A DNA stretch of 64,000 nucleotides from Sabellastarte sp. h YS-2021. Lineage: Eukaryota > Annelida > Polychaeta > Sabellida > Sabellidae. Every line of letters starts with the position of its first letter. Position 1 is the first letter of the stretch. This document shows positions 12,227 to 22,689 of the stretch, in pieces. The stretch is from contig OZ024935.1 of assembly GCA_964017235.1 (NCBI GenBank), forward strand, positions 92,441,207 to 92,505,206, written 5' to 3'. Made by a program: the position numbers and the translations under genes. The notes under the pieces were generated by a model that saw nothing but the letters and a program-made list of their open reading frames with translations, was not told where the DNA came from and searched no databases.

Positions 12227-14240
12227 TAGGCCAAAGTTCACCAAACCATTTTCCCCTTAGCATAGGATACTCTAGTACTACCCTGTGGTTCAAAATGTTT
12301 GCTCGAAATTTCTCTATCTCTTACAGTTTGAGAGATATTTCTGATTTTTCACATTTTCACTAAAAGTAGCAATAAAGTAGCCATTACTCACTTGTACATT
12401 GAGCAACAGTTGTGAAACTTAAATACGTTACAGTTCACAAAAAAGTACATGAACAACATATTTGAGAGAAATTGTGTAGCTGCAATACTTTTGAAGATAT
12501 AAGCCATTTACTCATTATGGTTATCATTAAAAATTGAAAAAGTAGCTATTACTCACTTAGCTTTGGAGATACACTTCCAAATTACTGACCATGTTGTAGC
12601 TGTGGAGAAAGTAGCTGAACATCATATTGGAACAAAATTGTGTAGCTGCAATACTTTTGAAGATATAAGCCATTTACTTATTGACAGTTAAAAGTCATAT
12701 AATTATATTAGGTAAAAGCGCTATTACTCACTCAAAAGTAGGCCAAAGTTCACCAAACCTTTCCCCCCTTAGCAATAGGATACTCTAGTACTACCCTGTG
12801 GGTCAAAAATTTGCTCGAAATTGCTCTATATCTTACGGTTTGAGAGATATTTCTGATTTTTCACATTTTCACTAAAAGTAGCAATAAAGTAGCCATTACT
12901 CACTTGTACATCGAGCAACAGTTCTGAAACTTAAATATGTTACAGTTCACAAAAAAGTACATGAACAACATATTTGAGAGAAATTGTGTAGCTGCAATAC
13001 TTTTGAAGATATAAGCCATTTACTCATTATGGTTATCATTAAAAATTGAAAAAGTAGCTATTACTCACTTAGCTATGGAGATACACTTCCAAATTACTGA
13101 CCATGTTGTAGCTGTGGAGAAAGTAGCTGAACATCATATTGGAACAAAATTGTGTAGCTGCAATACTTTTGAAGATATAAGCCATTTACTCATTGACTGT
13201 TATAAGTCATATAATTATATTAGGTAAAAGCGCTATTACTCACTCAAAAGTAGGCCAAAGTTCACCAAACTTTTTCCCCCTTAGCAATAGGATACTCTAG
13301 TACTACCCTGTGGGTCAAAAATTTTGCTCGAAATTGCTCTATATCTTACAGTTCGAGAGATATTTCTGATTTTTCACATTTTCACTAAAAGTAGCAATAA
13401 AATAGCCATTACTCACTTGTACATTGAGCAACAGTTGTGAAACTTAAATATGTTACAGTTCACAAAAAAGTACATGAACAACATATTTGAGAGAAATTGT
13501 GTAGCTGCAATACTTTTGAAGATATAAGCAATTTACTCATTATGGTTATCATTAAAAATTGAAAAAGTAGCTATTACTCACTTAGCTATAGAGATACACT
13601 TCCAAACCACTGGCCATGTTGTAGCAGTGGAGAAAGTAGCTGAACAACATATTGGAACAAAATTGTGTAGCTGCAATACTTTTGAAGATATAAGCCATTT
13701 ACTCATTATGGTTATCATTAAAAACTGAAAAAGTAGCTATTACTCACTTAGCTACGGAGATACACTTCCAAACTACTGACCATGTTGTAGCAGAGGAGAA
13801 AGTAGCCGAACAACATATTGGAACAAAATTGTGTAGCTGCAATACTTTTGAAGATATAAGCCATTTACTCATTATGGTTATCATTAAAAATTGAAAAAGT
13901 AGCTATTACTCACTTAGCTATGGAGATACACTTGCAAACTACTGACCATGTTGTAGCTGTGGAGAAAGTAGCTGAACAACATATTGGAACAAAATTGTGT
14001 AGCTGTAACACTTATGAAGATATAAGCCATTTACTCATTATGGTTATAATTAAAAATTGACAAAGTAGCTATTACTCACTTAGCTATGGAGATACACTTC
14101 CAAACTACTGACCATGTTGTAGCTGTGGAGAAAGTAGCTGAACAACATATTAGAACAAAATACTGTAAATGCAATAGTTTCAGAGTTATAAGCCATATAA
14201 TTATATTAGCTAAAATAGCTATTACTCACTCAAAAGTAGG
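12227..14240 (+). repeat. 512-bp composite repeats and 166-bp monomers
   Basis: TAGGCCAAAGTTCACCAAAC recurs at about 12226, 12740, 13251 and 14236. The first three steps are about 512 bp. Within the last block a shorter unit, marked by TATGGTTATCATTAAAAA at 13541, 13707, 13873 and 14039, repeats every 166 bp. The 512-bp unit joins a segment like the 169-bp satellite (CCCTGTGGGTCAAAAATT, GAAATTGCTCTATATCTTA) to monomers of the TAGCTATTACTCACTTAGCTA type, so it is a chimera of two satellite classes found separately elsewhere in the window. Confidence 0.9.
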
Positions 14241-14344
14241 CCAAAGTTCACCAAACCCCAAAAATATTGAAGAGCAAAAAAATTCATTAGGACTTGTGAT
14301 TTACCAAAAATGTGTAACTGTAGTAGTTTCAGAGAAAACAGCGT

Positions 14345-14396
14345 GACACACGCACGCACGCACGCACGCACCCATGCACGCACGTACACACGCACA
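14345..14396 (+). repeat. (ACGC)n microsatellite of HEL-2
   Basis: About 50 bases of acgc tetramers with cccatg and tacac interruptions immediately before the terminal hairpin, matching HEL-1. Confidence 0.92.
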
Positions 14397-14406
14397 TGGT
14401 GCAAAT

Positions 14407-14443
14407 TATAATCTCCCTCCGGCGAGCCGGGCGGGAGATAATA
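14407..14443 (+). repeat. Terminal hairpin of HEL-2
   Basis: TATAATCTCCCTCCGGCGAG followed by CCGGGCGGGAGATAATA forms a stem with CTCCC/GGGAG and CCGG/CCGG pairing. It closes the element at its 3' end. Confidence 0.82.
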
Positions 14444-14709
14444 TCACATTTTTTACAATCTATCATACACATTTGAAAATATTTCACCAAGCTACAAAAG
14501 CATCTAGGTCAAGCAAAAATTAAAAAAAAAACATAGAGTAATCTTTGGCAGCATATTCAATAATTTGGGAAAGGTCCCCAAATTGCCTATTTCATTTCTG
14601 TACCTATGGGTAGTCAGCTACTTACGGTAAAAATGTTGTGACATTACACTTAATACATTACATTGATAACTGTAACTATTGATTCGGCATTTAACCCATC
14701 TTTCCTTAC

Positions 14710-14847
14710 CCTGGGGATGTTTTGTCCGAGCTCCCACAGTTGTAGTTTGTACAAGCAGACAGGCCTTCCTTTCTCAGCACATCTTTGTTGTTTACCTCGG
14801 TAAAACTCACTGACGGAATGGGAGGAGTACACGGGGGCAGTGTGTCA
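14710..14847 (-). CDS. VWA/Cache gene, cysteine-rich exon 2
   Basis: Reads from phase 2 as SDTLPPCTPPIPSVSFTEV and later LSACTNYNCGSSDKTSPG. Cysteines and proline-rich spacing suit an extracellular stalk. The acceptor is ttcatag/TGACAC and the donor CCAGG/gtaagg. It ends in phase 2. Similarity to a particular vertebrate paralogue is weak here, but the exon keeps the frame. Confidence 0.78.
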
Positions 14848-15393
14848 CTATGAATATAGAAACAAAGAGAAAAGTTTGAGAAATTCAAAATAGTATGTTT
14901 TATTCTCCATTTAAAAGTACAAAAAAAAAACAATCCATTTGTTTATATTTTACTTCAGTAAAATTCAAAGACATCTATGTTATCGCAAAAATGTCACATT
15001 GATTAACATTTAGTTAACAATAGTTAACAAATCAATGCAATAGGGATGACGTCCACACTGTTAAGAAAAGACCAGCCAGTGGAAAGCCATTCTTTTCATG
15101 TAGGATTACTTTCTGATGTATTGTCTAATATGTAGGCTGGATTTAACATAATGGATTGAATTTGTGGAAGCCATACCCTTTCATGTTGATTAGTTCACAG
15201 GGAAAGATAATCAGTTTATAAGATTTACCCCCTTTGATGTACAAATCACATGTCTATTCACAAAAGGATGCATTTCAAACATTTAGAATGTGTCTACTTC
15301 AAACACCATGTGCAGTGAGCTTTTTCCCCAAGGACAACTTTAATGAAATGCAAATGTCTATAAATAAGTAATGTACAAAGGAGGCCTGTTAAT
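14848..15393. other. Intron sequence between HEL-2/exon 14710-14847 and DIRS-A
   Basis: AT-rich with GTTAACAATAGTTAAC short repeats near 15010. No coding or known repeat signal was recognised. Confidence 0.5.
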
Positions 15394-15596
15394 TTGGAAA
15401 TTTTAATTACTTAAATGTAGCTTTTATAAGCTACAAGCTTACCATGTGGGACTTAATGCTGTTCTCGGGTTGCCACACCCGGGGCCAACGTCTTAGAAAA
15501 AAAGATCGTTCTTGTTAGCCACCGGATATACTGGTAGTTGTCGTCACGTGATAACTTCTGACCAATCGCCCTACTTTCTCGTTGAAATTTTTTAAA
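15394..15596. repeat. DIRS-A left (3') inverted terminal repeat
   Basis: Begins TTGGAAATTTTAATTAC and runs through CTTACCATGTGGGAC to CTTTCTCGTTG. From 15436 it is inverted relative to 21571-21697. It contains a CACGTG E-box at 15545-15550, mirrored at 21606-21611. Confidence 0.9.
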
Positions 15597-15642
15597 CCTA
15601 CCCTTCAGCTGTAAACAGCGGGGAGGCAGGGTGGGACTCTCC

Positions 15643-15747
15643 TAAGTCCCACATGGTAAGCTTGTAGCTTATAAAAGCTACATTTAAGTAATTAAAATTT
15701 CCAATTTTATTACGCTACAATAGCTTACCATGTGGGACTTAATGCTG
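15643..15747. repeat. DIRS-A internal complementary region
   Basis: Its first half (AAGTCCCACATGGTAAGCTT to AATTTCCAA) is the reverse complement of the left terminus at 15394-15450. Its second half (TTTTATTACGCTACAATAGC to GACTTAATGCTG) is the reverse complement of the right terminus at 21690-21737. In DIRS1-type elements this region templates joining of the ends into a circular intermediate, so its presence next to the recombinase gene is a strong family mark. Confidence 0.92.
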
Positions 15748-16136
15748 AATTCAACCGCCCGGTGGCGGGATTACAGCTGAGACTGGAAGATATGTCATTT
15801 TTTTCTAAGATTTTGAATTAAAAGTATAGAATAGTGCCAGAAATACCAGTCTGAGGCCCATTTACAGTGCCCCGATCCCGAAAGCCGGGCCTGTAACGAG
15901 CCAAAAACCTAAGTAAATGAGAGACAGTGCTAAAACTGTCTAGATGTTTGATTGTAGGACGGAAGTGCAGCAGTGCTCACTTCGAGGTCTAAGGGTCCCA
16001 AAGGGCCCTTCACGTGTGACTGACCAACAAAGTGGTTGGGCCTCTCATAAAATTTTTTAAAACCTGAATATGAGATTAATGACAACTAAATAAGTCCTTA
16101 ATAGAAATTACTTGATAATTAAAGGATAAAATGACC
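15748..16136 (-). other. DIRS-A segment between internal complementary region and recombinase end
   Basis: Non-coding part of the retrotransposon. It includes GC-rich tracts (CCGCCCGGTGGCGGG near 15769) and no open frame. It probably includes the 3' untranslated part of the element transcript. Confidence 0.6.
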
Positions 16137-16168
16137 TTACCCGTAACATCTTGAAGGTAAAGGAATAC

Positions 16169-17330
16169 CTAGATCCTGGGAATGACTCCTGAAGACTTGG
16201 TTGTAGCGGATGTGCCCCCCCCCCCCCTTTTTTCTTTCCGAGGACAACTGGTCTGAGGGGAAGGATCTAGGACTTGTTGTGCAGCCACTACGGGTCCCAG
16301 GTACAAATTGTTGTCGGTGTCCGACCAAGTAAGGTCTTTTAGGTAAAAATTTGTAAATGTGTTGTGAGCTTTCCAGTGACAGGCTTGCATGATTTGGTCC
16401 ACCGTAAAAGGCCTTAGAGGCCGCGAAGGCCCGGATGTCATGCGTTTTGACTTGGACCAAGTCCAAGGCTTGTTGATCTGCTTGTTTGTAACAAAGTAAG
16501 ATGGTTTGTTTCAACCATGAAGAGAGTGTAGCGGGTCTGATGTCTGAGGTATGTCCTTTCTTAAAGGAGATGAAAAGGAGAGAACGAGACCCTCTCAGGT
16601 CTTTAGTTCGGTCCAAATAAAACCTCAGGGCCCGCACGGGACACAGGGTCCTGTCTTCTTTAAACTGTCTATCTACAATGGTAGTCAAAGCAGGAATAGT
16701 CACTGGTGACACACTTTGAGAACCTTCTCTTGCTAGTTGGTTTTTGGCTATGAAATCAGAAGAAGGGAACAAGGCTACCTTTTCCCATTGGCCTAAATTA
16801 GCTACTTTGTTAGCGACCCAGGCATGGATTTCGCTGCGGCGCTTGCCGGAGGCCAAGGCTAGCAAGAAAGCAGTTTTAAGAGTAAGATGTTTGAGGTCTG
16901 AGTCTTTCATGGGCTCAAATGGTGCTTTGGTGAGCTCATTAAGGACAACAGAAAGGTTCCACTTGGGTAAATTTCTGGAACTTTTAGGACGATCCCTGTG
17001 AAAACTGGAGAGTAACCTATGAAGGTCTGCATTGTGCGCAATGTGTTGGGCCGTTGGGCCCAAAGTGTCAACGATAGCAGTCCTGTAACCATCAATGGTC
17101 GAGGGGTGCCTGTTTAGGTCTTGGTACAGGTACATGAAAAAATCTGAGATTTGTTTCACAGATGGAGTGGAGAAATCCACCGAATTTTCTCTGCACCATT
17201 TTTCAAATAGGGCCCACTTTGACCTGTAGATGGTCCTTGTTGATGACCGCTGAGGGGCAGCAATTCTCTCTGCCACCTCCACAGAGAAGCCTTGTTCTTG
17301 GAGTTGTCCGCTCCTAGACACCAGGCGTGG
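16169..17330 (-). pseudogene. DIRS-A tyrosine recombinase, frameshifted
   Basis: The lambda-type integrase fold begins near QEQGFSVEVAERIAAPQRSS and continues through PSTIDGYRTAI, then LASGKRRSEIHAW (first catalytic arginine, about 16835), CPVRALRFYLDRT, and HDIRAFAASKAF (catalytic HxxR, about 16440). The final block, with CHWKAHNTF and FYLKDL (nucleophilic tyrosine, about 16350), is in a different frame. A small deletion near 16405, just after SKAF, therefore breaks the gene. Apart from this the domain is complete. It would act on circular cDNA to insert the element without target-site duplication. Confidence 0.88.
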
Positions 17331-19110
17331 AGGTTCAGCTGTTGTGGATTGTTGTGGAACACATAGTTGTGGGACTGTTTGAGTAGGGTCGTTGACACTG
17401 GGAGTTGTAGTGGGATCTCTGTTGAGAGCTGCACTAGGTCCCAAAACCAGGGCATCCCTGGCCAGCCTGGGGCTATCACGATGATCAGGCAATGGCATTG
17501 CTTGATCTTTTGGATCACCTTGTGAAGGAGAGCCGTAGGAGGGTAGGCGTAGGCCGTGAGGTTGGTCCAGTTTATGTTCAGAGCATCTATGTTCCAGGCC
17601 CTTGGGTCTGGGATAGGAGACACATATAGAGGGAGTTTGTGATTCAGGTGAGTGGCGAATAAGTCTACATGAGGGGTGAACCACTTTCGGCAGATTTGCT
17701 TGAAGACCTGAGGGTGCAGAGACCATTCTGTTGACTGCACTTGGTTGGACCTGGATAGGAGGTCGGCCATCACATTCAGACACCCTGGAATGTGCCTGGC
17801 TTTCAATGTTATATGGTAGTGATGGCACCAGGTCATGATTTTCCACAGGAGAGCGCACATCTCTGCTGAGTGAGTTCCCCCCTGCTTGTTGATGTAGGCT
17901 ACCACTGTTGAGTTGTCCGTCGCAACTAACACTGTTTGATTCTGGCACTGGTCCTTGAAGTCTCAAAGGGCCAGGGAGATCGCCTTCAATTCTAGGACAT
18001 TTATGTGTAGCCTTTTTTCCCGCTCTGACCACAGCCCTTTTGTAGAATTTTGATCTAAGTGAGCGCCCCAACCTTCGTTTGAGGCGTCGGTAAAGAGTTG
18101 GATACTGTGGTCCTTGGGATGAAGGTCTGCGCCTTTCATCACATTTGAGGGGTTTTGCCACCAATCTAGGTGGGCTACAATGGCTTCTGTCCAAGGAAGG
18201 AGGTTGTCCAACGACTGAGGATATCTCCAGTGCTCCTTGAGATGAAACTGAAAGGGCCTCATGTGAAGGCGTCCCTCCGGGACCATTTTCTCCGTTGAGG
18301 CTAGCAACCCAATTAGAGACATCAAACATCTTGCAGTCAAAACACGTTTTGACTTGAGTCGTAGGATCAAATCCTGAAGTTTGAGCCATCTCTCGTGAGT
18401 GGGTCTTACAAGGGCTGAATCTAGGTGGTATTCGTAGCCCACGAATGAAAACACCTGAGTAGGTTTCAGTTCTGATTTTTCCTGATTTATTATCCACCCC
18501 AAGGGCTGAGTTAGGTCTACCACTGCCTGAGTGTTCACTTGGGCTTCCTCCTGAGACTGGGACCTGATCAGCCAGTCGTCCAGGTATTGGTGAATTCTGA
18601 GTCCTCTTGAGAGGGCCATTAGTTTCACTTCCTTTACGATCATTGTAAAGACCTGGGGGGCTGTGGCTAGCCCGAACGGGAGGGAGGTGAACTGGAACAC
18701 CTGAGCCTTGTAGCAAAACCTTAGGTATTTCCTTGAGCTTGGGTGGATGGGGATGTGCAGGTAAGCGTCCGACAGATCTATCGACGATACCCACTCCACT
18801 GGAATCAGGGAGGTCCTGATGGACGTGTAGAAAAGTGTTGAGCCTGCTTAAGTCTATGACTGGCCTCCACCTTTGGTGAGGCTTGGGTACTAGGAACAGG
18901 CGACTGTAAAACCCGAGAGATTTTACATTGTCTACCCTTTCGATAGCGTTCTTTGACAGGAGAGACTGGATACAAGTAGCCAAGGCTTGGTCTTTTTGTT
19001 GGGCCTTGTACTCTGACAGAATCAGAGGAAATCTGATCAAGTTTGGCTTTGAAAGGAATGGCAGAACGTAGCCATTGGTGATAATGTTTAACACGTTTTG
19101 AGAACATTTG
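17156..19110 (-). pseudogene. DIRS-A reverse transcriptase / RNase H, frameshift and stop
   Basis: The N-terminal fingers (FLVPKPHQRWRPVIDLSRLN, about 18870) are in one frame. The palm is in another: VSSIDLSDAYLHIPIHP, SLPFGLATAPQVF and the catalytic YLDDWL. So a short deletion near 18830 removes the usual K-M-E-T segment and shifts the frame. RNase H follows with LFTDASNEGWGAHL, NVLELKAI and VATDNSTVVAYIN. A TGA at 17963-17965 interrupts it between the second and third acidic residues. The downstream part continues with LFATHLNHKLP, typical of DIRS and Ngaro pol. The active-site residues are all still readable. Confidence 0.88.
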
Positions 19111-19182
19111 TTTGTGAGCCAGTCTCTCCTGAAAGAACGGAGGCGACCTCCTACTGGTGGACTGAGTGAGGCTTTGGAGGAG

Positions 19183-21348
19183 TCATTGGGGAGGGGGGTT
19201 TCCACGCCCCCTTCCTCTATTGTGGGGTCGAAAACGACCCCTGGAGCCTCTGAAGTTGGATTTTCCTCTTCCCGAGGGAAAGGACTGGTTACTGCTTTGA
19301 GAGGTATTGCCCCCATAGGGGCATTTCCTGTAGGAGCCTCTTTTCTTGTGGGGACCACGAAAGGGCTTATTCTGGTAGGGTACAAAACCCTGAGAATCTT
19401 TTGAGGTGCCTTTTTTGAGAAGGAAGTCCTCACCTTCCTTCACTAATTGAGACTCGAACAAGGAAGGGCCCCAAAAGGACGAGTTCCTGAGTTCTTGACG
19501 TCTCGTTTCTCCTAATTGTGGATGTAATAGAGTCATCTCGGCTTCGCGTCTGAGCAAGCCGGTATTAGCCATAGAGTATAATTCCCTCTGCAAAATATGG
19601 GCTAGAGATTTGCTGAGACAAGTGAGGGCCCTGTGTTGGACAAGTACTGTCTTGTTCCAAAAATCTAAGTAGTCAGCTACTTCCTCATATCCGCGCTTTG
19701 CCGCTTTCTCAGGATTGGCACCTTTCTGAATCTGAGATTTTATCTTCTTGACCGTAGATTTGATGCTATGTTGGCATTTTTCCAATGAAGCATTGCAAGA
19801 AGAGGAGGTTTTGGCAAATGCAGCGGTGAAGTTGAGGGTAGAGATATTTTGTCTAGCCTGAAGTTCCAGCTCCTTGAGAACTGGCAGGGGAACTCTGGCT
19901 ACTGGGGGCCCAGAAGGTCTAGGAGTAATACAGATCTTAGCGAAGTCCATATTCAACTCCTGAATTTTGTCCTGAAAAGTTGGTTGTCCCACCTTGTACC
20001 ACTTTGAAGTTGAGGGAGGAGGCTTGACATATTTTCCCTCAGATAAATTGGCAGCCTTAAAGTCATGTTGGAATTTATCAAAGGCGTCCTTGATAACTGA
20101 GCTAAGTGGAAGGATAGAGGAAGGACCTCTAGGTCTGAGCTCTTGACGGCCTTTTTCATCATCCAGACCCAACACTGAAGTGGACGACCTGGGCATAGAT
20201 TCCCTGGGGTCAGGGAGAGACAGAATACGCCTGAAGGTGTCTACTTCTTCAGAGTATTGTGAGGGCATGTCAGACAAAGCTACTTCCCTATAATAAGGGG
20301 GGTCTGGATCATGTTGTGGGAGGTCTTGATCAGAAGCTACTCCTGAGGGCTGAGCCCTAGAGGGCTTAGAAGACCTGTGTCTGGCTACAGGGGAGTGATC
20401 CTCCTCTGAGGAAAATGACACGTATCTAGATCTTGATTTATGTTTGCTCTTGTCAGAGTGTTTTTTGGATCTAGAAGAAGGGATCCGAGGTTCATCGGAA
20501 TCCTCAATTAGTTGGTCCGAGGCAGAGCTCGGGTCAACTGGCTGCTTATGGCTTTGCTTTTTGTGAGAGTACGAGACCTCTTCGGGATGACCTTCAGAGG
20601 GGGCAACGTACTGATCCGAGGAAAGTTGAGTAGATACTAGACGAGGAGGTAGTGCTGGACCGTAGTCCACATCCATAGCCTCGCTTGGGATGTTAGTACC
20701 AGATCTCGGAGGGGGCAAATCCAGAGGGGCAGCAGTATTACTGGACAAGCCAGGTTTTGAAGCAAGAAGCGAGGACTCTCCCTCGACTTTCTGTTTTGCA
20801 GCCAACTCCTCTCGGAGTGACTGAAAAGCTTCCAACATGGATGCCTGGAAGGTACCCATTTGCTGCTGTAAATGTATATTTAAGGAATCACCCAGTAATT
20901 TTTCTATGTTTTTCTGGATTTTATTTTGCAAAGCCGTGCCAGGGGTGGGTGGAATAGTCTTGGCTGGTGTTTTCAAGGACAGGGAACTGAAGGCAAGAGG
21001 TTGTGGACGGGGGGGTGAGGTAAAAAGGTTATCAGCAGCACACTCGAGGTCTGCATTGGATCCAGTGAAGGAATCCCCGTCGCCTTCACCCAAAAGATCT
21101 AGTTCATCTTTGGAACTAGTTGTCGCTTTTTGCTTTTTCAGATACCGCTTCCTGTTTGAAATTTTCTGTAATTGCTCATCTGTGAAAGACGTGCAAATTT
21201 CACAAGGGGTTTCAAAGGTGACACAGGGGTCATCTCCCTTGCCAGCCTCCCTACAGGTAGGGCAGAAATTATGTGTATCAAAACTAAAGCAAAAATGGCG
21301 GCATTTCTGAGCTCTCGGTTTGTCTTTATTTGCTTGATGGAGAGACAT
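19183..21348 (-). CDS. DIRS-A gag-like ORF, 721 codons
   Basis: An uninterrupted frame opening MSLHQANKDKPRAQKCRHF. A cysteine/histidine block (C-x-x-x-x-x-x-H-x-x-C-x-x-C, later C-x-x-C-x-x-F-T-D-E-Q) occupies residues about 16-60. A serine-rich, charged middle follows (about 250-330), then a helical region and a basic, glycine/arginine-rich C-terminus (RGSRGRFRPHNRGRGRG) that could bind RNA. DIRS gag-like proteins in animals have this layout. The 3' end overlaps the start of the pol frame by about 250 bases. It is the only intact frame of this element. Confidence 0.85.
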   Translation of the reverse strand: MSLHQANKDKPRAQKCRHFCFSFDTHNFCPTCREAGKGDDPCVTFETPCEICTSFTDEQLQKISNRKRYLKKQKATTSSKDELDLLGEGDGDSFTGSNADLECAADNLFTSPPRPQPLAFSSLSLKTPAKTIPPTPGTALQNKIQKNIEKLLGDSLNIHLQQQMGTFQASMLEAFQSLREELAAKQKVEGESSLLASKPGLSSNTAAPLDLPPPRSGTNIPSEAMDVDYGPALPPRLVSTQLSSDQYVAPSEGHPEEVSYSHKKQSHKQPVDPSSASDQLIEDSDEPRIPSSRSKKHSDKSKHKSRSRYVSFSSEEDHSPVARHRSSKPSRAQPSGVASDQDLPQHDPDPPYYREVALSDMPSQYSEEVDTFRRILSLPDPRESMPRSSTSVLGLDDEKGRQELRPRGPSSILPLSSVIKDAFDKFQHDFKAANLSEGKYVKPPPSTSKWYKVGQPTFQDKIQELNMDFAKICITPRPSGPPVARVPLPVLKELELQARQNISTLNFTAAFAKTSSSCNASLEKCQHSIKSTVKKIKSQIQKGANPEKAAKRGYEEVADYLDFWNKTVLVQHRALTCLSKSLAHILQRELYSMANTGLLRREAEMTLLHPQLGETRRQELRNSSFWGPSLFESQLVKEGEDFLLKKGTSKDSQGFVPYQNKPFRGPHKKRGSYRKCPYGGNTSQSSNQSFPSGRGKSNFRGSRGRFRPHNRGRGRGNPPPQ

Positions 21349-21570
21349 TTTATACGCAATAAAAGACGTACAATAGAATTGCCTGAACCGAGGAAAGCTA
21401 AAAACACGCGGAAGTCAAGAAATATTTAAGGTGGGAAAATCAGAATTTTACAGAATGATCTATAGCATAGAAATAAAGAAATATGCAAATATTAGCCTCC
21501 AACAATAAGTAAGAACTGAGAAATAAATAGAAATGTCTGTATATTTACAAACTGCTACCAGTCATCGTGG

Positions 21571-21737
21571 CCAACGAGAAAGTAGGGCGATTGGTCAGAA
21601 GTTATCACGTGACGACAACTACCAGTATATCCGGTGGCTAACAAGAACGATCTTCTTTTCTAAGACGTTGGCCCCGGGTGTGGCAACCCGAGAACAGCAT
21701 TAAGTCCCACATGGTAAGCTATTGTAGCGTAATAAAA
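21571..21737. repeat. DIRS-A right (5') inverted terminal repeat
   Basis: Runs from CAACGAGAAAG to GCGTAATAAAA. It is complementary to the left repeat except for the outermost bases. The terminal GYAATAAAA also ends DIRS-B and the DIRS-C relic. Transcription of DIRS elements starts near this end; promoter details were not resolved. Confidence 0.9.
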
Positions 21738-22336
21738 TGCAATTACACAAAGCAGTAGAATGGTTGTTCTCTTGAATTGTGGCTGGATGGCATACAAAAG
21801 TTTTCATTTTCTTAAGAGTCATAGAAATAGAAAGGAGACTTCTGGTCTATTATCAACTGATACAGAAGCATCGATGCATAATAGACAGATAGCTACAGCG
21901 TCATTGTCACCTCGCAGCTTTGCAATCATAAACAGTATGCACCATATTCAAAGATTTAGTTACTGGAACCTATTGGTGGCAACACATGACTATATATAAT
22001 CTGATCTTATCATACTTTCATAGAATTTAATACCTGTTTTAGATACCAGACCATCTGCTTTCCTTATGATATCTGATTTTATACCTTGGGGTCTTGTTAT
22101 GATCGATTCATTTAAAAAAAGTATGAGAAAACTTATATGTTCCTTGTGAAAAGATATGTCACATGACTTCTTAGATAATGTCCAGGCCTACATTATTAGT
22201 GTAGTGGGAAGGCAAACTGGCCACAGTGGAACAGGGCCATACAGTGTTCAAACAAAGTAACTATCTAAAATTCATTCAGTTGCTAGACAGGCACAAATTG
22301 TACATAAATTGAGCAGGCAAACTAAATCCGACAGAC
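21738..22336. other. Intron sequence between DIRS-A and the exon at 22337-22452
   Basis: No gene or repeat family recognised. AT-rich. Confidence 0.45.
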
Positions 22337-22452
22337 CTTGAGAAGTCAAAGATGGCCTCACAGTATCTGTAGATATCAGCCTTCACAAAACATTGACAGT
22401 AACAGGATTGAGAGGAAGCCCTGTTATACGGACACTCTGAGTAAGCATAATC
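22337..22452 (-). CDS. VWA/Cache gene, cysteine-rich exon 1
   Basis: Phase 0 exon reading DYAYSECPYNRASSQSCYCQ, then CFVKADIYRYCEAIFDFS. Five cysteines in 38 residues match the disulphide-rich region that follows the Cache domains in the family. The acceptor is attttcag/GATTAT and the donor CTCAAG/gtctgt. It ends in phase 2. DIRS-A lies in the next intron, between this exon and 14847. Confidence 0.85.
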
Positions 22453-22689
22453 CTGAAAATATAAAATCAGTGAAAATAATTTCTGTTGTATAAAGCAAAA
22501 GTGTGTCTACATCACTAAACATGATGTCAGTCGGTCACAGGGTTACTTTTCAAGCTAGTGTTTGTACCCATTTGTATTCTTGGGTAAAGAGGGATACATA
22601 TGAATATACAATACCTTGTTTATATGGGTAATCTTCATGATCTGGCAAAGGATAAATACCCAGACCTTCTCTTCTCAAGGTCAAAAATA

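Larger units (their letters stand above)
8391..14443 (+). mobile_element. Satellite-cored element HEL-2 (Helentron/pearl-like, non-autonomous)
   Basis: The left end is AAGACCACTGCCGCGGTATG followed by TATCTCCCGCCGAG (about 8391-8416). The right end is a hairpin at 14407-14443 whose outer arm GCGGGAGATAAT is the inverse of the left TATCTCCCGC. The core comprises a 133-bp array of about 28 units, then 512-bp and 166-bp units, then a microsatellite. A closely matching left end is also found at 45452-45486, including the 20 bases before the TATCTCCCGCC motif. No transposition protein is encoded. The size (6 kb) reflects amplification of the core. Confidence 0.68.
15394..21737 (-). mobile_element. 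DIRS-type tyrosine-recombinase retrotransposon, nearly full length (DIRS-A)
   Basis: The element reads right to left: gag-like ORF, then RT/RNase H and tyrosine recombinase. The two ends carry inverted repeats identical or nearly so over about 160 bp (15436-15596 against 21571-21697, from CTTACCATGTGGGACTTAAT to CTTTCTCGTTG); the outermost 40 bp differ. Near the 3' end, 15643-15747 joins the complement of both outer ends. Inverted repeats plus such an internal complementary region, with no LTRs or integrase, define the DIRS order. It lies in an intron in the same orientation as the host gene. Pol is broken (see separate entries), so the copy is not autonomous. Confidence 0.93.

Noticed and set aside
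1117-14240. CRISPR array, because of regular repeats
   Set aside because: Units are contiguous diverged tandem copies without unique spacers, in a eukaryotic intron.
14222-14404. Frame encoding an RACVRACV-type repeat
   Set aside because: Translation of the ACGC microsatellite, not a protein.
16137-19433. A single 1098-codon DIRS-A polyprotein
   Set aside because: Only the two ends of this frame match RT fingers and recombinase. The middle is the wrong frame for RT and RNase H, which read correctly in another frame.
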